A stretch of DNA of 64,000 nucleotides from Sphingobium sp. 15-1 (GTDB lineage: Bacteria; Pseudomonadota; Alphaproteobacteria; Sphingomonadales; Sphingomonadaceae): contig NZ_JABXJG010000001.1 in the NCBI RefSeq assembly GCF_013375535.1, positions 1,798,001-1,862,000 of the forward strand. Reading direction: 5' to 3'. Made by a program: the position numbers and the translations under genes. Under the pieces are notes generated by a model. That model was not told where the DNA came from. It did not search any database and saw nothing but the letters and a program-made list of their open reading frames with translations. Positions 8,060-17,073 of this stretch are shown here, piece after piece. Within the stretch, counting starts at the first letter, position 1; each line of letters begins with the position of its first letter.

Positions 8060-8542
8060 TCAATTCTTCGCTTCGGGCGGAACCACCGGAAAGGGCAAGG
8101 GCGCCACTTCCACGCCCTCCGCGATCAATGCTCGCGCCTCGCTGAGCGCGACTTCGCCGTGGATGCTGGCGCGATCCTGCTCGCCATAATGCATGGCGCG
8201 GGCCTGCTCGGCAAAATCCCGCCCGACCCAAGTGGAATCCTCCAGCGCCTTCTGCTGCGCCCTTGCCAGCGCCTGCACCAGCTCGCGCATCTTCGCCTCC
8301 TCGCCGGCCCCCATCGCAATCGAGGCGCCGTCGGAGGAAGCGGCGGCAGGCAGCACTTCCACGCGGCTGTTGCCCTTGGGCGCGACCGCCGGGGCCATCA
8401 CCGCCTTGCCAACATGCGCGTCGCCGCACAGCGGGCAGCTCAGCAGGCCCCGCGCCTTCTGATCCTCATAATCGGCGCTGGAACCGAACCACGCCTCGAA
8501 CACATGGCCTTGGGATTCGCATTTGAGGTCGAAAACGATCAC
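8060..8542 (-). CDS. DUF1178 family protein
   Basis: 160 aa from a GTG start (VIVFDLKCESQGHVFEAWF), which fits the family's usual N-terminus. The longer open frame upstream is rejected because it runs through the nitrilase gene. DLKC...GHVFEAWF, SCPLCG and VGKAVMAP are the conserved DUF1178 zinc-ribbon-like features. The tail has EALIAEGVEVAPLPFP-type residues. The function is unknown. The start overlaps the stop of the nitrilase gene by four bases, so it belongs to the nitrilase operon. Confidence 0.88.
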   Translation of the reverse strand: MIVFDLKCESQGHVFEAWFGSSADYEDQKARGLLSCPLCGDAHVGKAVMAPAVAPKGNSRVEVLPAAASSDGASIAMGAGEEAKMRELVQALARAQQKALEDSTWVGRDFAEQARAMHYGEQDRASIHGEVALSEARALIAEGVEVAPLPFPVVPPEAKN

Positions 8543-9369
8543 GACACTGTCACATCCATGGGCAAGGATCGCCGGTTGGCGAGCGCGGGCACCCGCCCGC
8601 GCACGTCCTCTATGCGCGACAGGTCGATCTCCGCAAGAGCAAGACCCGCCTGCTCGCCCATCTCCAGGACAATGTCCCCCCATGGGTCAGCTATCAGGCT
8701 GTGCCCATAGGTGTCGCGGCCGTCGGCATGATGGCCGGTCTGGGCGGCGGCGATGACGAAGCAGCCCGCCTCGATCGCCCGCGCGCGCAGCAGGACATGC
8801 CAATGCGCCTTACCGGTCGGCACGGTGAAGGCGGCGGGCGTCAGCAGCACCGTGGCGCCCGCATTGGTGAGCGCCCGGTAGAGATCGGGAAAGCGCATGT
8901 CGTAGCAGACCGACAAGCCCATCCGCGCCCACGGGGTATCGACCGCGACGACCTGTTCGCCCGGCCCATAGACGGACGATTCGCGCCAGCTTTCGCCCGT
9001 CGCCAGATCGACGTCGAACAGGTGGATCTTGTCGTACCGGGCGCGGATTGCGCCGTTGCCGTCGATCATGAAGCTGCGATTGGCCCAGCGGCCGTCGGCG
9101 CGCTCATCCTTCAGCGGCAGGGAACCAAGATGGACCCACAGCCCCTGTTTCGCCGCGGCGTCGCGCACCGCCGCCAACACCGGATCGTCCGCCTCCGACC
9201 GCAGGGTCGCCGCCGCCCGCTGCCGGTCGCGGTCCAGATAGCCGGCCATTTCGGGGGTGAAGAGCATGTCCGCCCCCTCCCCCTTGGCGCGCGCGGCCAT
9301 CTCCACGATCGCGGCGGCGTTGGCGGCGGGGTCGATCCCGCTGGTCATCTGGAAGATGGCGGCGCGCAT
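8539..9369 (-). CDS. Carbon-nitrogen hydrolase (Nit1/NitB, deaminated-glutathione amidase-like)
   Basis: 276 aa. The catalytic triad is visible: E40 (FTPEMAGYL), K114 (RYDKIHLFDVDL) and C155 (GLSVCYDMRFPDLYR). HLFDVDL and the downstream LTPAAFT and GHSLIADPWG are those of the Nit1/YbeM branch, which removes the amide from deaminated glutathione (metabolite repair). The neighbour is glutaredoxin 3, which suits a glutathione link. The gene lies five bases after grxC on the same strand. The exact substrate is inferred from the subfamily. Confidence 0.88.
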   Translation of the reverse strand: MRAAIFQMTSGIDPAANAAAIVEMAARAKGEGADMLFTPEMAGYLDRDRQRAAATLRSEADDPVLAAVRDAAAKQGLWVHLGSLPLKDERADGRWANRSFMIDGNGAIRARYDKIHLFDVDLATGESWRESSVYGPGEQVVAVDTPWARMGLSVCYDMRFPDLYRALTNAGATVLLTPAAFTVPTGKAHWHVLLRARAIEAGCFVIAAAQTGHHADGRDTYGHSLIADPWGDIVLEMGEQAGLALAEIDLSRIEDVRGRVPALANRRSLPMDVTVS

Positions 9370-9374
9370 CCTGC

Positions 9375-9632
9375 CTATGCTCCCAGCAATGCGTCGAGCT
9401 TGCCCTGGCGGTCCAGCGCCGCCATGTCGTCGCTGCCGCCGATATGCTGGCCGTCGATGAAGATTTGCGGCACCGTCGTCCCGCCATGGGCGCGGTCCAG
9501 CATCTCCTGGCGCTTGGGGCCGCCCATGGTAATGTCATATTCCTCGAACGCCACGCCCTTGCCGTCGAGCAGAGCCTTCGCCCGGGCGCAATAGCCGCAC
9601 CAGGCCTTGGTATAGATTTCGACCTTCGCCAT
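9375..9632 (-). CDS. grxC: Glutaredoxin 3
   Basis: 85 aa, a full-length dithiol glutaredoxin with active site C12-G-Y-C15 and the conserved TVPQIFIDGQHIGGSDD glutathione-binding stretch. It reduces disulfides using glutathione in the cytoplasm. It is followed at five bases by the nitrilase gene and then DUF1178, forming a three-gene operon. Confidence 0.96.
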   Translation of the reverse strand: MAKVEIYTKAWCGYCARAKALLDGKGVAFEEYDITMGGPKRQEMLDRAHGGTTVPQIFIDGQHIGGSDDMAALDRQGKLDALLGA

Positions 9633-9676
9633 ATTTCACTCCTTGATCGTCGAAATTGTGGTTCGGCGGCTATTTG

Positions 9677-10435
9677 TCAATCGGCGCTGTCCGGCAGCAC
9701 CCGCGCCCAGCACAGCAGGTGAACGCTCGCCGCGCCGCCGCGTTTCAGCACGCGGGCGCATGCGGCGGCCGTCGCGCCGCTGGTGTGGACATCGTCGATC
9801 AGCAGCACGGCGCGGCCTTTGAGGTCATGGCCCGGCGCGAGCGCAAAGGCGCCGCGCACCGCCCTGGCCCGGAACTTCGGGCTCATGCCGCGCAGGGGCT
9901 GGGTGCGACGGGTGCGCAGCAGGGCGTGGTTGTCGACCGGCAAGCCCGTCAGCCGCGCCAGATGGCGGGCGATCAGGGCCGACTGGTTGAAGCCGCGCCA
10001 CCAGAGTCGCCAGCGATGCAGCGGCACCGGCACGATGACCGCATCCTCCAGCGCCGGAACCTGCCGCGCCATCTGCTTCGCGATCAGCCGGGCGAGGCCG
10101 ATGCGGCGGCCATATTTGAGCCGCAGCGCCACGGCGCGGGCGACATCGCCATAGGCCAGCACCGCCTGCGCGCTGTCGAAGGGCGGCGGATCGGCCAGGC
10201 AGGCGCCGCATTCGGCCCCGGCGCCCCGATCATAGTCGAACGGCACGCCGCAGCGGGCGCAGCAGGGCGCGCCCAGGAACCGCATTCCGCTCCAGCAACT
10301 GAGGCAGAAGGCGTCGTCCGCCTCCACAATCTCGCCGCAGCCGGGGCAGCGGGGCGGCAGGGCATAGTCGACCAGAGGGCGCAACAGGGTTTTGAGCAAA
10401 GGCGCGGTCTTGAGAAGCGGGGAAAGGGACATCAT
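9677..10435 (-). CDS. ComF family phosphoribosyltransferase-like protein
   Basis: 252 aa from the ATG at 10435 (MMSLSPLLKTAPLL). The N-terminal zinc region has CPGCGEIV, FCLSCW, CCARCG and CGAC. The phosphoribosyltransferase domain follows, with VPVPLHRWRLWWRGFNQS and the PRPP loop AVLLIDDVHTSGAT. ComF proteins act in DNA uptake and in DNA repair or processing; the role here is inferred from family. It is divergent from the methyltransferase gene, with only 41 bases between starts, so the promoters overlap. Confidence 0.9.
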   Translation of the reverse strand: MMSLSPLLKTAPLLKTLLRPLVDYALPPRCPGCGEIVEADDAFCLSCWSGMRFLGAPCCARCGVPFDYDRGAGAECGACLADPPPFDSAQAVLAYGDVARAVALRLKYGRRIGLARLIAKQMARQVPALEDAVIVPVPLHRWRLWWRGFNQSALIARHLARLTGLPVDNHALLRTRRTQPLRGMSPKFRARAVRGAFALAPGHDLKGRAVLLIDDVHTSGATAAACARVLKRGGAASVHLLCWARVLPDSAD

Positions 10436-10476
10436 CTCCCTTGTTCCCGCTCCTCCGCCGTTGCACAAGGCCCGCC

Positions 10477-11325
10477 ATGACCCATGCCGACATCTTCGAC
10501 CGCGCCCTGCGCGCCAAAAGGCGCGACCGGATGATGGCGCGCTTTGCCGACCATGACTTCCTGTATCGGGCGATGTTGGACGAACTGCTCGACCGGCTGG
10601 GCGATGTGCAGCGGGATTTTCAGGAGGTCCTCGTCATCGGCTGTCCCGACGGCAGCGCCCGGGCGGCGCTGGAGGCGATGGGCAAGCGCGTCGTCTGCGC
10701 CGATCCCGGCTTTGCGGCGGCGAAGGCGCAGGGGGGCGTGCAGGTGGATGAGGACGCCCTGCCCTTTGCCGATGAAAGCTTCGATCTGGTGATCGCTTGC
10801 GGCACACTCGACAGCGTCAACGATCTGCCCGGCGCGCTGATCCTGATGCGGCGGCTGTTGCGGCCCGACGGGCTGATGCTGGCGGCCTTTACCGGCGCTG
10901 GTTCGCTGCCCCGGTTGCGGGCGGCGCTGATGGCGGGCGAAGGCGACCGGGCCGGGCAGCATGTCCATCCCCAGGTGGATGTGCGCTCGGCGGGCGATCT
11001 GCTGGCGCGGGCGGGCTTCACCATGCCGGTCGCGGATGGGGATGTGCTGACGGTGCGCTATGGCGATGTGCTGCGGCTGATGCATGATCTGCGGGGCATG
11101 GGCGCGGGCAATGCGCTGGTGTCGCGGGCGCCTGTGTTGCGGCGGGAGGCGCTGGTCGGCGCGGCCGGGCATTTCGCGGCGGCGGCGGATGAGGATGGGC
11201 GAACGGCGGAACAGATGGCGATCCTGTATCTGAGCGGGTGGAAGGCCGATCCGAGTCAGGCGGGGCCTGCGCGGCGGGGGAGCGCGACTGTTTCGCTGGC
11301 CGAAGCGCTCAAGCCGAAGCATTGA
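10477..11325 (+). CDS. NDUFAF5/BioC-like SAM-dependent methyltransferase
   Basis: 282 aa from the ATG at 10477 (MTHADIFDRALRAKRRDR). The opening IFDRALRAKRRDRMMARF is typical of alphaproteobacterial relatives of NDUFAF5, a complex I assembly factor. SAM motif I is degenerate (VLVIGCPDGSARAAL), and ALPFADESFDLVIACGTLDSVNDLPGAL follows. The C-terminal half has GVLRLMHDLRGMGAGNAL-like residues. Whether it methylates or hydroxylates is not decidable from sequence. Confidence 0.82.
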   Translation: MTHADIFDRALRAKRRDRMMARFADHDFLYRAMLDELLDRLGDVQRDFQEVLVIGCPDGSARAALEAMGKRVVCADPGFAAAKAQGGVQVDEDALPFADESFDLVIACGTLDSVNDLPGALILMRRLLRPDGLMLAAFTGAGSLPRLRAALMAGEGDRAGQHVHPQVDVRSAGDLLARAGFTMPVADGDVLTVRYGDVLRLMHDLRGMGAGNALVSRAPVLRREALVGAAGHFAAAADEDGRTAEQMAILYLSGWKADPSQAGPARRGSATVSLAEALKPKH

Positions 11326-11781
11326 TCGGGATGCGCCGGGATTTGCGGGACATAGGTTAGCGAGAAATGGTCGCGAATGGCGGTTTTGCGTCGAAGTTCA
11401 CAGTGTATGCGCGCGCATGCCCGGGCGCGCGTAGGGGATCGCGGGGTTTATCGGACGTTTCAAAGAGGGATGCGGGATAGAGCGGTGGGTGCGGAATAGG
11501 ACAGGCTGAAATGGGCGCCTGTTGGAGAAATAGGACGCTTTTTGGGGGGGCCTGTTGCCGTTGGGCTACCTATTGTTCTGGGGCAGGGTCTGGGAATGGC
11601 CAGTTGCGGACGTAAGCTGGCCTATCCCTCATTCGTCATGCTGAACTTGTTTCAGCATCCATTTCTCCCCACGAACCAAGGCTCAATCCGGAGAAATGGA
11701 CCCTGAGCCGCAGGCCAGCGCAGCTAAACAAGTTCAGGGTAACGACTATGGAAGGACAAGAAACCACCCCAAACCGCCAAG
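11326..11781. other. 456-base gene-free gap with palindromic repeat
   Basis: Between the convergent methyltransferase and lipid-kinase genes. From 11611 to about 11742 it holds a repeat of the GCTGAACTTGTTTCAGC family. CGTCATGCTGAACTTGTTTC (11635 on) pairs imperfectly with AAACAAGTTCAGGGTAACG (11726 on). The rest (11326-11610) shows no gene, tRNA or clear terminator. Confidence 0.6.
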
Positions 11782-12750
11782 TCACGCCGCCAGGCGGAGG
11801 AACGGCACTGGTTCGGTGGAGCGTAGGACGATGGGCTTGCCTTCCGAGGCTTCGAACAGTTCGCCGTCCAGGATGACGCTGCTGTGGTCGCCCTCTATGC
11901 GGATCACGTCGCCCTGTTCCAGATGAATGCCCTGCATCTGCGCCTTGCCCACGCGGTTGGTGACGCTCGCCCAGACGAGGCGCAGCAGCGCGGGGAGGTT
12001 CTGGTCGACGGCCATCAGCTTCATATTGCCGCGCCTGCTGTCGCCCGGCTGCACGCCCAGCAACAGCTTTTCCAGCGTCGTCACGATCAGCACGGCGAAA
12101 CGCCCCGCCAATTGGCCCTCACGGATCAGCGAAATGCGCACCGGATGGCTGGATTGCGGCAGGAATCGGGCACGAATGCCGAACAGCAGCGACACGACCA
12201 CGGCCAGCGCCGTCAGGAAATGGCTGATTCCATTGGACAGGCCCAGCGGATAGATCTGGTTGCGGCAATAGAGCATGTAATCGGCCAGCCCCGCCCCGCC
12301 CAGGAACATGCCCAGCACCGGCCGGCTTTCCGCCTGCCCGTCCGACAGCGCGATCAGTTCGCGCGCCACGACATGATCGTCGACGCCCGCCTTGGCGATC
12401 TGGACGATCCTCTCCAACGCCTTGATCGGATCGCCATGGATGCCGAGGTCGAGCGCGATCAGATTGGTCTTGCCGTTGGGCAGCACTGCGATCGGCGGCA
12501 CGCGGCCCTGGAAATGCTCGCCCTGATAGAGTTCCGTCAGCGCCGCCTGCACCGTGCCATCGCCGCCGTTGATGACGATGACGACGGGATCGACGCGGGC
12601 GATGGTCTGAAGCGCCCGGCCGATCTGGTCGACATGTTCCACCTCATAATGGAAAATGTCGGGATTGCTGGCGCAATAGCTGCGCACGCGCGGAAGCGTC
12701 TGCCGGTTGCCCGTGGATTTCGGATTGGACAAAAGGGCGACGCGGACCAT
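11782..12750 (-). CDS. Diacylglycerol kinase-family lipid kinase
   Basis: 322 aa. The N-terminal DAGK catalytic domain shows NPKSTGN, VVIVINGGDGTVQAAL and IAVLPNGKTNLIALDLG, where family members usually have GTxN (here GKTN). The C-terminal beta-sandwich ends with EGDHSSVILDGELFEA. It probably phosphorylates a membrane lipid such as diacylglycerol or a sphingolipid-like substrate at the inner membrane. The gene stops ten bases before the DUF2141 gene ends, on the same strand and downstream of it, so the two likely share a transcript. Confidence 0.83.
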   Translation of the reverse strand: MVRVALLSNPKSTGNRQTLPRVRSYCASNPDIFHYEVEHVDQIGRALQTIARVDPVVIVINGGDGTVQAALTELYQGEHFQGRVPPIAVLPNGKTNLIALDLGIHGDPIKALERIVQIAKAGVDDHVVARELIALSDGQAESRPVLGMFLGGAGLADYMLYCRNQIYPLGLSNGISHFLTALAVVVSLLFGIRARFLPQSSHPVRISLIREGQLAGRFAVLIVTTLEKLLLGVQPGDSRRGNMKLMAVDQNLPALLRLVWASVTNRVGKAQMQGIHLEQGDVIRIEGDHSSVILDGELFEASEGKPIVLRSTEPVPFLRLAA

Positions 12751-12760
12751 GCTCAGGGGA

Positions 12761-13255
12761 TCACATATATTTGAGGTTGATGGTGATCTTCGTCACCCCC
12801 GGCCCTGCGTAGAAGGCCGCCTTTTCGACCCCCGGCTTGCCCAGGTTGAAGATGCTGATCGATGGATTGTTGGAAAAGCCGCCGCCGTCGCGGGAAATGT
12901 CGGTCTTACCGTTGCCGTCGCGGTCGTGGCGCACGGCGATGCCATATTTGCCGGGCTGCGGCACCGGCATGCAGAAGCGCATCTCGCCACCCACGACCTT
13001 CACCGGCACGTCGATGCGGCCCAGCCACTCGCCCTTGGCCAGCCAGGCTCCCTTGGTCGCGGGATAGGATTGCACGCGCACCTTCCCGGTCGGGGCGGCA
13101 AAGCCGCGCACGTCGACCAGCACCGCCGGGCCCTTGGCCGTGGCGGAGCAGCGTTCCAGGTCGTTGCCGATCTCCATACCATGGGCGATGGCCGGGGCGG
13201 CGGCGAACAAGGCCCCCACCGACATCAGACCCATTGCAACTTTGAACATGACCAT
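12761..13255 (-). CDS. DUF2141 domain secreted protein
   Basis: 164 aa from an ATG at 13255; a second ATG two codons in (13249) has better spacing to GGAG. The N-terminal signal peptide is about MFKVAMGLMSVGALFAAAPAIA. The mature part has VLVDVRGFAAPTGKVRVQ, then CMPVPQPGKYGIAVRHDRDG and GGGFSNNP, the DUF2141 hallmark. It is probably periplasmic with a beta-sandwich fold. No known activity. It precedes the lipid kinase in the same direction. Confidence 0.85.
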   Translation of the reverse strand: MVMFKVAMGLMSVGALFAAAPAIAHGMEIGNDLERCSATAKGPAVLVDVRGFAAPTGKVRVQSYPATKGAWLAKGEWLGRIDVPVKVVGGEMRFCMPVPQPGKYGIAVRHDRDGNGKTDISRDGGGFSNNPSISIFNLGKPGVEKAAFYAGPGVTKITINLKYM

Positions 13256-13385
13256 CCAACTCCGTGAAGCTATAGCCGCCCAGTGACACCGGACGGCGAG
13301 CCCCTGTTCGCCCCGCAACTTACCTGACTCGCATATGGGGGGGGTTTGCGGCCAAATCATGGTGATGGGACGACCACATAGAGAA

Positions 13386-14606
13386 ATGCTGACCGCCACC
13401 GACAGATACCTCGCCCGCCTGATCGCCCTGCCCATGTTGGGGACGCTGGTGATCTCGGCCATGCTGCTGGTGCTCGACAAGATGCTGAGCCTGTTCGACT
13501 TCGTCGCGGCGGAGGGCGGGCCGGTCAGCGTCGTGTGGCGCATGCTGGCGAACATGATGCCCGAATATCTGTCGCTGGGCATTCCCATCGGCCTGATGCT
13601 GGGCATATTGCTGGCCTTCCGCAAGCTGGCCATGTCGTCCGAGCTGGACGTGATGCGGGCCGTCGGCCTGTCCTACGGCCGGTTGCTGCGCGTGCCCTAT
13701 ATGTTTGCGATCGCGTTGGCGCTGCTCAATTTCGGCATTGTCGGCTTCGTCCAGCCGCTGTCCCGCCACGCCTATGAGGCACTGCGGTTCGAACTGCGGT
13801 CGGGCGCGCTGGGCGCATCGATCAAGGTGGGCGAGTTCACCAATCTGGGCAAGCGCATGACCCTGCGGATCGAACGCAGCCTGGACGAAGGCCGCAACCT
13901 GCAAGGGATTTTCGTCCGCGCCATCGGCAAGGACGGCCAGACCGTGGCGGTGACGGCGGCGCAGGGCGAATTCCTGGCGACCGACGATCCCGACACCATC
14001 ATCTTCCGCCTGCGCGACGGCGTGCTGGTGAACGACGCGCCCAAATATAAGTCGCCGCGAATCCTGTCCTTTTCCAGCCATGACCTGCCCATCGACCTGC
14101 CGCAGATCGAGAAGTTCCGGGGCCGCGACGTCGACCGGGAGAAGACCATTCCCGAACTGGTGGTGATCGGCCATGATCCCGGCACGCCCGACAAGCTGCG
14201 CAACGAGATCCGCGCCAATTTCCATTTCCGCATGGTGGAGGTGGCGATGATGCTGCTGTTGCCGCTGGCCGCGCTGGCCTTCGCCATTCCGCCGAAGCGG
14301 TCCACATCGGCGCTGGGCGTGTTCCTCTCGATCGTGTTCATCGTGACCTATCACAAGGTCAACGAATATGGGCAGGGCGTGGGATCGCTGGGCAAGATCG
14401 ATCCGATCATCGCGCTATGGGGGCCGTTCCTGCTGTTCGCGGGGCTGATCCTGTGGATGTACCATGTGATCGCGCATCGGCCGGGCGGCCAGCCGATCGC
14501 CGCGCTTGAATATGCCTTCGCCAAGATCGCCAAGCAGGTTTTCCGCCTGCTAGGCCGCATCCGGCGGCGGCCAGGGGCGAAAACCGTGGCGGAAGGAGCC
14601 GCCTGA
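13386..14606 (+). CDS. lptF: LPS export permease LptF
   Basis: 406 aa from the ATG at 13386 (MLTATDRYLARLIALPM), which matches the family start. It belongs to the YjgP/YjgQ family, with three N-terminal membrane helices, a periplasmic jellyroll (about residues 130-250) and three C-terminal helices. With LptG and two LptB it extracts LPS from the inner membrane. The jellyroll includes GKRMTLRIERSLDEG and ILSFSSHDLPIDLPQ. Four bases separate it from lptG. Confidence 0.92.
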   Translation: MLTATDRYLARLIALPMLGTLVISAMLLVLDKMLSLFDFVAAEGGPVSVVWRMLANMMPEYLSLGIPIGLMLGILLAFRKLAMSSELDVMRAVGLSYGRLLRVPYMFAIALALLNFGIVGFVQPLSRHAYEALRFELRSGALGASIKVGEFTNLGKRMTLRIERSLDEGRNLQGIFVRAIGKDGQTVAVTAAQGEFLATDDPDTIIFRLRDGVLVNDAPKYKSPRILSFSSHDLPIDLPQIEKFRGRDVDREKTIPELVVIGHDPGTPDKLRNEIRANFHFRMVEVAMMLLLPLAALAFAIPPKRSTSALGVFLSIVFIVTYHKVNEYGQGVGSLGKIDPIIALWGPFLLFAGLILWMYHVIAHRPGGQPIAALEYAFAKIAKQVFRLLGRIRRRPGAKTVAEGAA

Positions 14607-14609
14607 CCC

Positions 14610-15713
14610 ATGCTTCAGCTCAATTTCTTCCCGTCGCGCCAGCTTAGCTGGTATATGGCGCGGCTATTCCTGACGCGGACCTTCGCGGTGCTGGCGATGC
14701 TGGTCGCGGTGCTGCAGACGCTAGACCTGCTGGGCGAATCGGGCGACATCCTCGCCTATGCCGGCAATGGCGACGCGCAGCTCTGGCATTATGTGGCCTT
14801 GCGCGCGCCGCAGATCGTCGCCCGCTTCCTGCCCTTTTCCGTGCTGCTCGGCACGCTGATCATGCTCGCCAGCCTCAACCAGAATAGCGAGATCATCTCA
14901 ATGAAGGCGGCGGGGCTGTCGGCGCATCAGATATTGGCGCCCCTGCTGGCGGCGGCGCTGGGCGTGGCGCTGATCAGCTATGCCTTCAACGAGCGGATCG
15001 TGGCGCGATCCACGGCGCGGCTTTCGGCCTGGCAGGCGGTGGAATATGGTCCGCTGCCCCCTGAAACCGGCATCAAGGCCAGCCCCTGGGTGCGCGACGG
15101 CAATAATCTGGTGACCGCCGCCATCGTCGCCGGCCGGGGCACGGGAGTCCAACTCCGCAAGGTGGAGATTTTCAACCGCGTCAACAATACGCTGACCACC
15201 ATCGTCCAGGCGCCCAAGGGGCATTATGACGCGGCCAACAAAAGCTGGGTGCTGGAGGGAGCGCGGCAGTTCGACGTGGCGCGGGGCACGGAGCGGCAGA
15301 TCGGCACGGTGCGCTTTGGCCATGACATCCGGCCGGATCAGTTCACTTTGGCCAAGGTCGATCCCGACGCGCTGACCTTCACCCAGTTGCAGGCGGCGAT
15401 CAGCGATCTGCACGATGCGGGGCGCCCTACGGCGGAGCTGGAGGGGAGCCTTTGGCACAAGCTGTCGGGGCCTTTGTCCGCGCTGTTGATGCCGATATTG
15501 GGGTCTGTGGCGGCCTTCGGGTTGGCGCGGTCGGGGCAGTTATTCGTGCGCGCCGTGATGGGGATGGCGCTGGGCTTTGCCTATTTCGTGGCGGATAATT
15601 TCTCGCTCGCCATGGGAAATCTGGGGGCTTATCCGCCGTTTCTGGCGGCTTGGGCGCCGTTTCTGCTGTTCCTGTTGGTGGGCGAGACGGTGTTGTTCCG
15701 GACGGAGGAGTAG
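14610..15713 (+). CDS. lptG: LPS export permease LptG
   Basis: 367 aa. N-terminal helices run from LSWYMARLFLTRTFAVLAML. LNQNSEIISMKAAGLS is the signature coupling segment of LptF/G proteins. The periplasmic middle and three C-terminal helices are present (LLMPILGSVAAFGLA, GMALGFAYFVADNF). It is the second permease subunit of the LPS ABC transporter and directly follows lptF. A GTGCTCCTGCG-family palindrome follows the stop. Confidence 0.92.
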   Translation: MLQLNFFPSRQLSWYMARLFLTRTFAVLAMLVAVLQTLDLLGESGDILAYAGNGDAQLWHYVALRAPQIVARFLPFSVLLGTLIMLASLNQNSEIISMKAAGLSAHQILAPLLAAALGVALISYAFNERIVARSTARLSAWQAVEYGPLPPETGIKASPWVRDGNNLVTAAIVAGRGTGVQLRKVEIFNRVNNTLTTIVQAPKGHYDAANKSWVLEGARQFDVARGTERQIGTVRFGHDIRPDQFTLAKVDPDALTFTQLQAAISDLHDAGRPTAELEGSLWHKLSGPLSALLMPILGSVAAFGLARSGQLFVRAVMGMALGFAYFVADNFSLAMGNLGAYPPFLAAWAPFLLFLLVGETVLFRTEE

Positions 15714-15722
15714 CACACCGAC

Positions 15723-15833
15723 CGTGCTCCTGCGAAGGCACTCGAACGAGACGGGTGGCTCGTGAGAGCCCAGGCCAAGCGTTGCGATGTTTCTGAGAGG
15801 GCAGAACTGGGCTCCTGCCTTCGCAGGAGCACG
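15723..15833. repeat. GTGCTCCTGCG-family composite palindromic repeat, 111 bp
   Basis: CGTGCTCCTGCGAAGGCA (15723-15740) is the exact reverse complement of 15816-15833. The inside carries CTCGAACGAGACGGGTGGCT, whose inverse occurs in the copy at 49315. It lies between the convergent lptG and desaturase genes. Related copies are near 30395, 33171, 36216, 44043 and 49315. Confidence 0.8.
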
Positions 15834-15851
15834 GAGCCTTAGAATCAGGCG

Positions 15852-16916
15852 TCAGCGCTTCGCCATCGTCGAACGGGCGATCTTGCCGACCAGCGGCCAC
15901 ATGCCGGGGTAGTTGCCCTTATGATAGGGCGAATCGCTCGCCAGCGTCGCCACCAGGCGGCGATGCGCCTCGCCCAGCGCGTGATAGGGCACGCTTGGCA
16001 GCAGGTGATGGAGCGCATGGTAGCGCAGGCCCACCGGCGCCCAGATCGCGGCGAAGGGCGATGGCGGCGGCACATTGACCGAGTCCAGATATTGCGCCGT
16101 GACGGTCATCGCCTCACCCTCATTTTCCCAGAGATGCGCGACCAGCGTGCGGAGCTGGTTGATGACGGTCATGGCCGAATGCACCGCCATATAGGTGAGC
16201 AGCGGCTTCCAGCCGAAGGCGAAGACGCTGACGACCAGCGCCAGCGCGAAGAAGCAGGCGCCCGCTTCCTCCAAGGCCCATTGGCGGGCGAAATCCCCCT
16301 CCGGCGCGCGGCGGCGATAGGCGGGATTGATCGAGAGCGCGGAAAATTCCGCCACCACTTTCCGCCGCAGCGGCGGGAACAGCAGGCTGAGCGGCGTCAG
16401 CAGGCCGAAGCGCAGGATCAGGCCGACCGGCGCCAGCGCCGCCACCAGGATGAACAAAGGCAGCGACCAGGGCTTCATCAGCGCGAGCGGCAGATATTCC
16501 GGATCGTTCGTCGTGCCGTAGCGGGTGCGGGCGTGATGCTGGGTATGCACCTCTTCGTACATGAACGAAGGGATCATCAGCGGAATGCCGACGAGCAGGT
16601 TCCAGCCAAGGCGGAAGCCGGGCAGCGCGCCCTTGCGGATATGGGTCAGCTCATGGATGAAGCTCGCCGCGCGGTAGAGCGCCAGCATCGCCACCACGCC
16701 CAACGCCAGCATCAGCGCGCCGTCGGTCAGGATCGCCCCGGCCAGCGCGGCATAGCCGATGAAAGCCGACGCCAGCATGTCGGGCCAGTAGAGGGAAGGC
16801 TTGGCCGTCGACAGCTCGCGGGTCAGGTCCGCCGCCGCGCGCAGCAGCGCCGCGTCGTCGGGGATCGCGCTTTTGGTGCGTGACGCGGCGGCAATAAGGG
16901 GGTCGTGCACAGTCAT
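15852..16916 (-). CDS. Membrane fatty acid desaturase
   Basis: 354 aa, a polytopic di-iron desaturase. The three histidine clusters are present: HELTH (about residue 89), HTQHH (about 123) and HALHH (about 305). Hydrophobic helices flank the first two, for example LPLFILVAALAPVGLILRFG. It introduces a double bond into an acyl chain at the inner membrane. The chain and position are unknown. No partner ferredoxin or reductase lies nearby. It converges on lptG, separated by a palindromic repeat. Confidence 0.88.
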   Translation of the reverse strand: MTVHDPLIAAASRTKSAIPDDAALLRAAADLTRELSTAKPSLYWPDMLASAFIGYAALAGAILTDGALMLALGVVAMLALYRAASFIHELTHIRKGALPGFRLGWNLLVGIPLMIPSFMYEEVHTQHHARTRYGTTNDPEYLPLALMKPWSLPLFILVAALAPVGLILRFGLLTPLSLLFPPLRRKVVAEFSALSINPAYRRRAPEGDFARQWALEEAGACFFALALVVSVFAFGWKPLLTYMAVHSAMTVINQLRTLVAHLWENEGEAMTVTAQYLDSVNVPPPSPFAAIWAPVGLRYHALHHLLPSVPYHALGEAHRRLVATLASDSPYHKGNYPGMWPLVGKIARSTMAKR

Positions 16917-17073
16917 GCCGTGGTTCCTAAAGGGTAAATGCGCTGCAATTGGGGCAGCAACATGACGATTTGGTCATCATGATCCCATCCGCTCATGTCC
17001 CGATTGACATTCGCGAAACAAGCGACGATCCGTCCTGATCCAACAGTCTTGCTCTTGCGAAAGCTCCCCCCGC

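Noticed and set aside
9677..10468. ComF start at the upstream methionine (MCNGGGAG)
   Set aside because: It would extend into the divergent promoter region; MMSLSPLLKT gives the normal family length.
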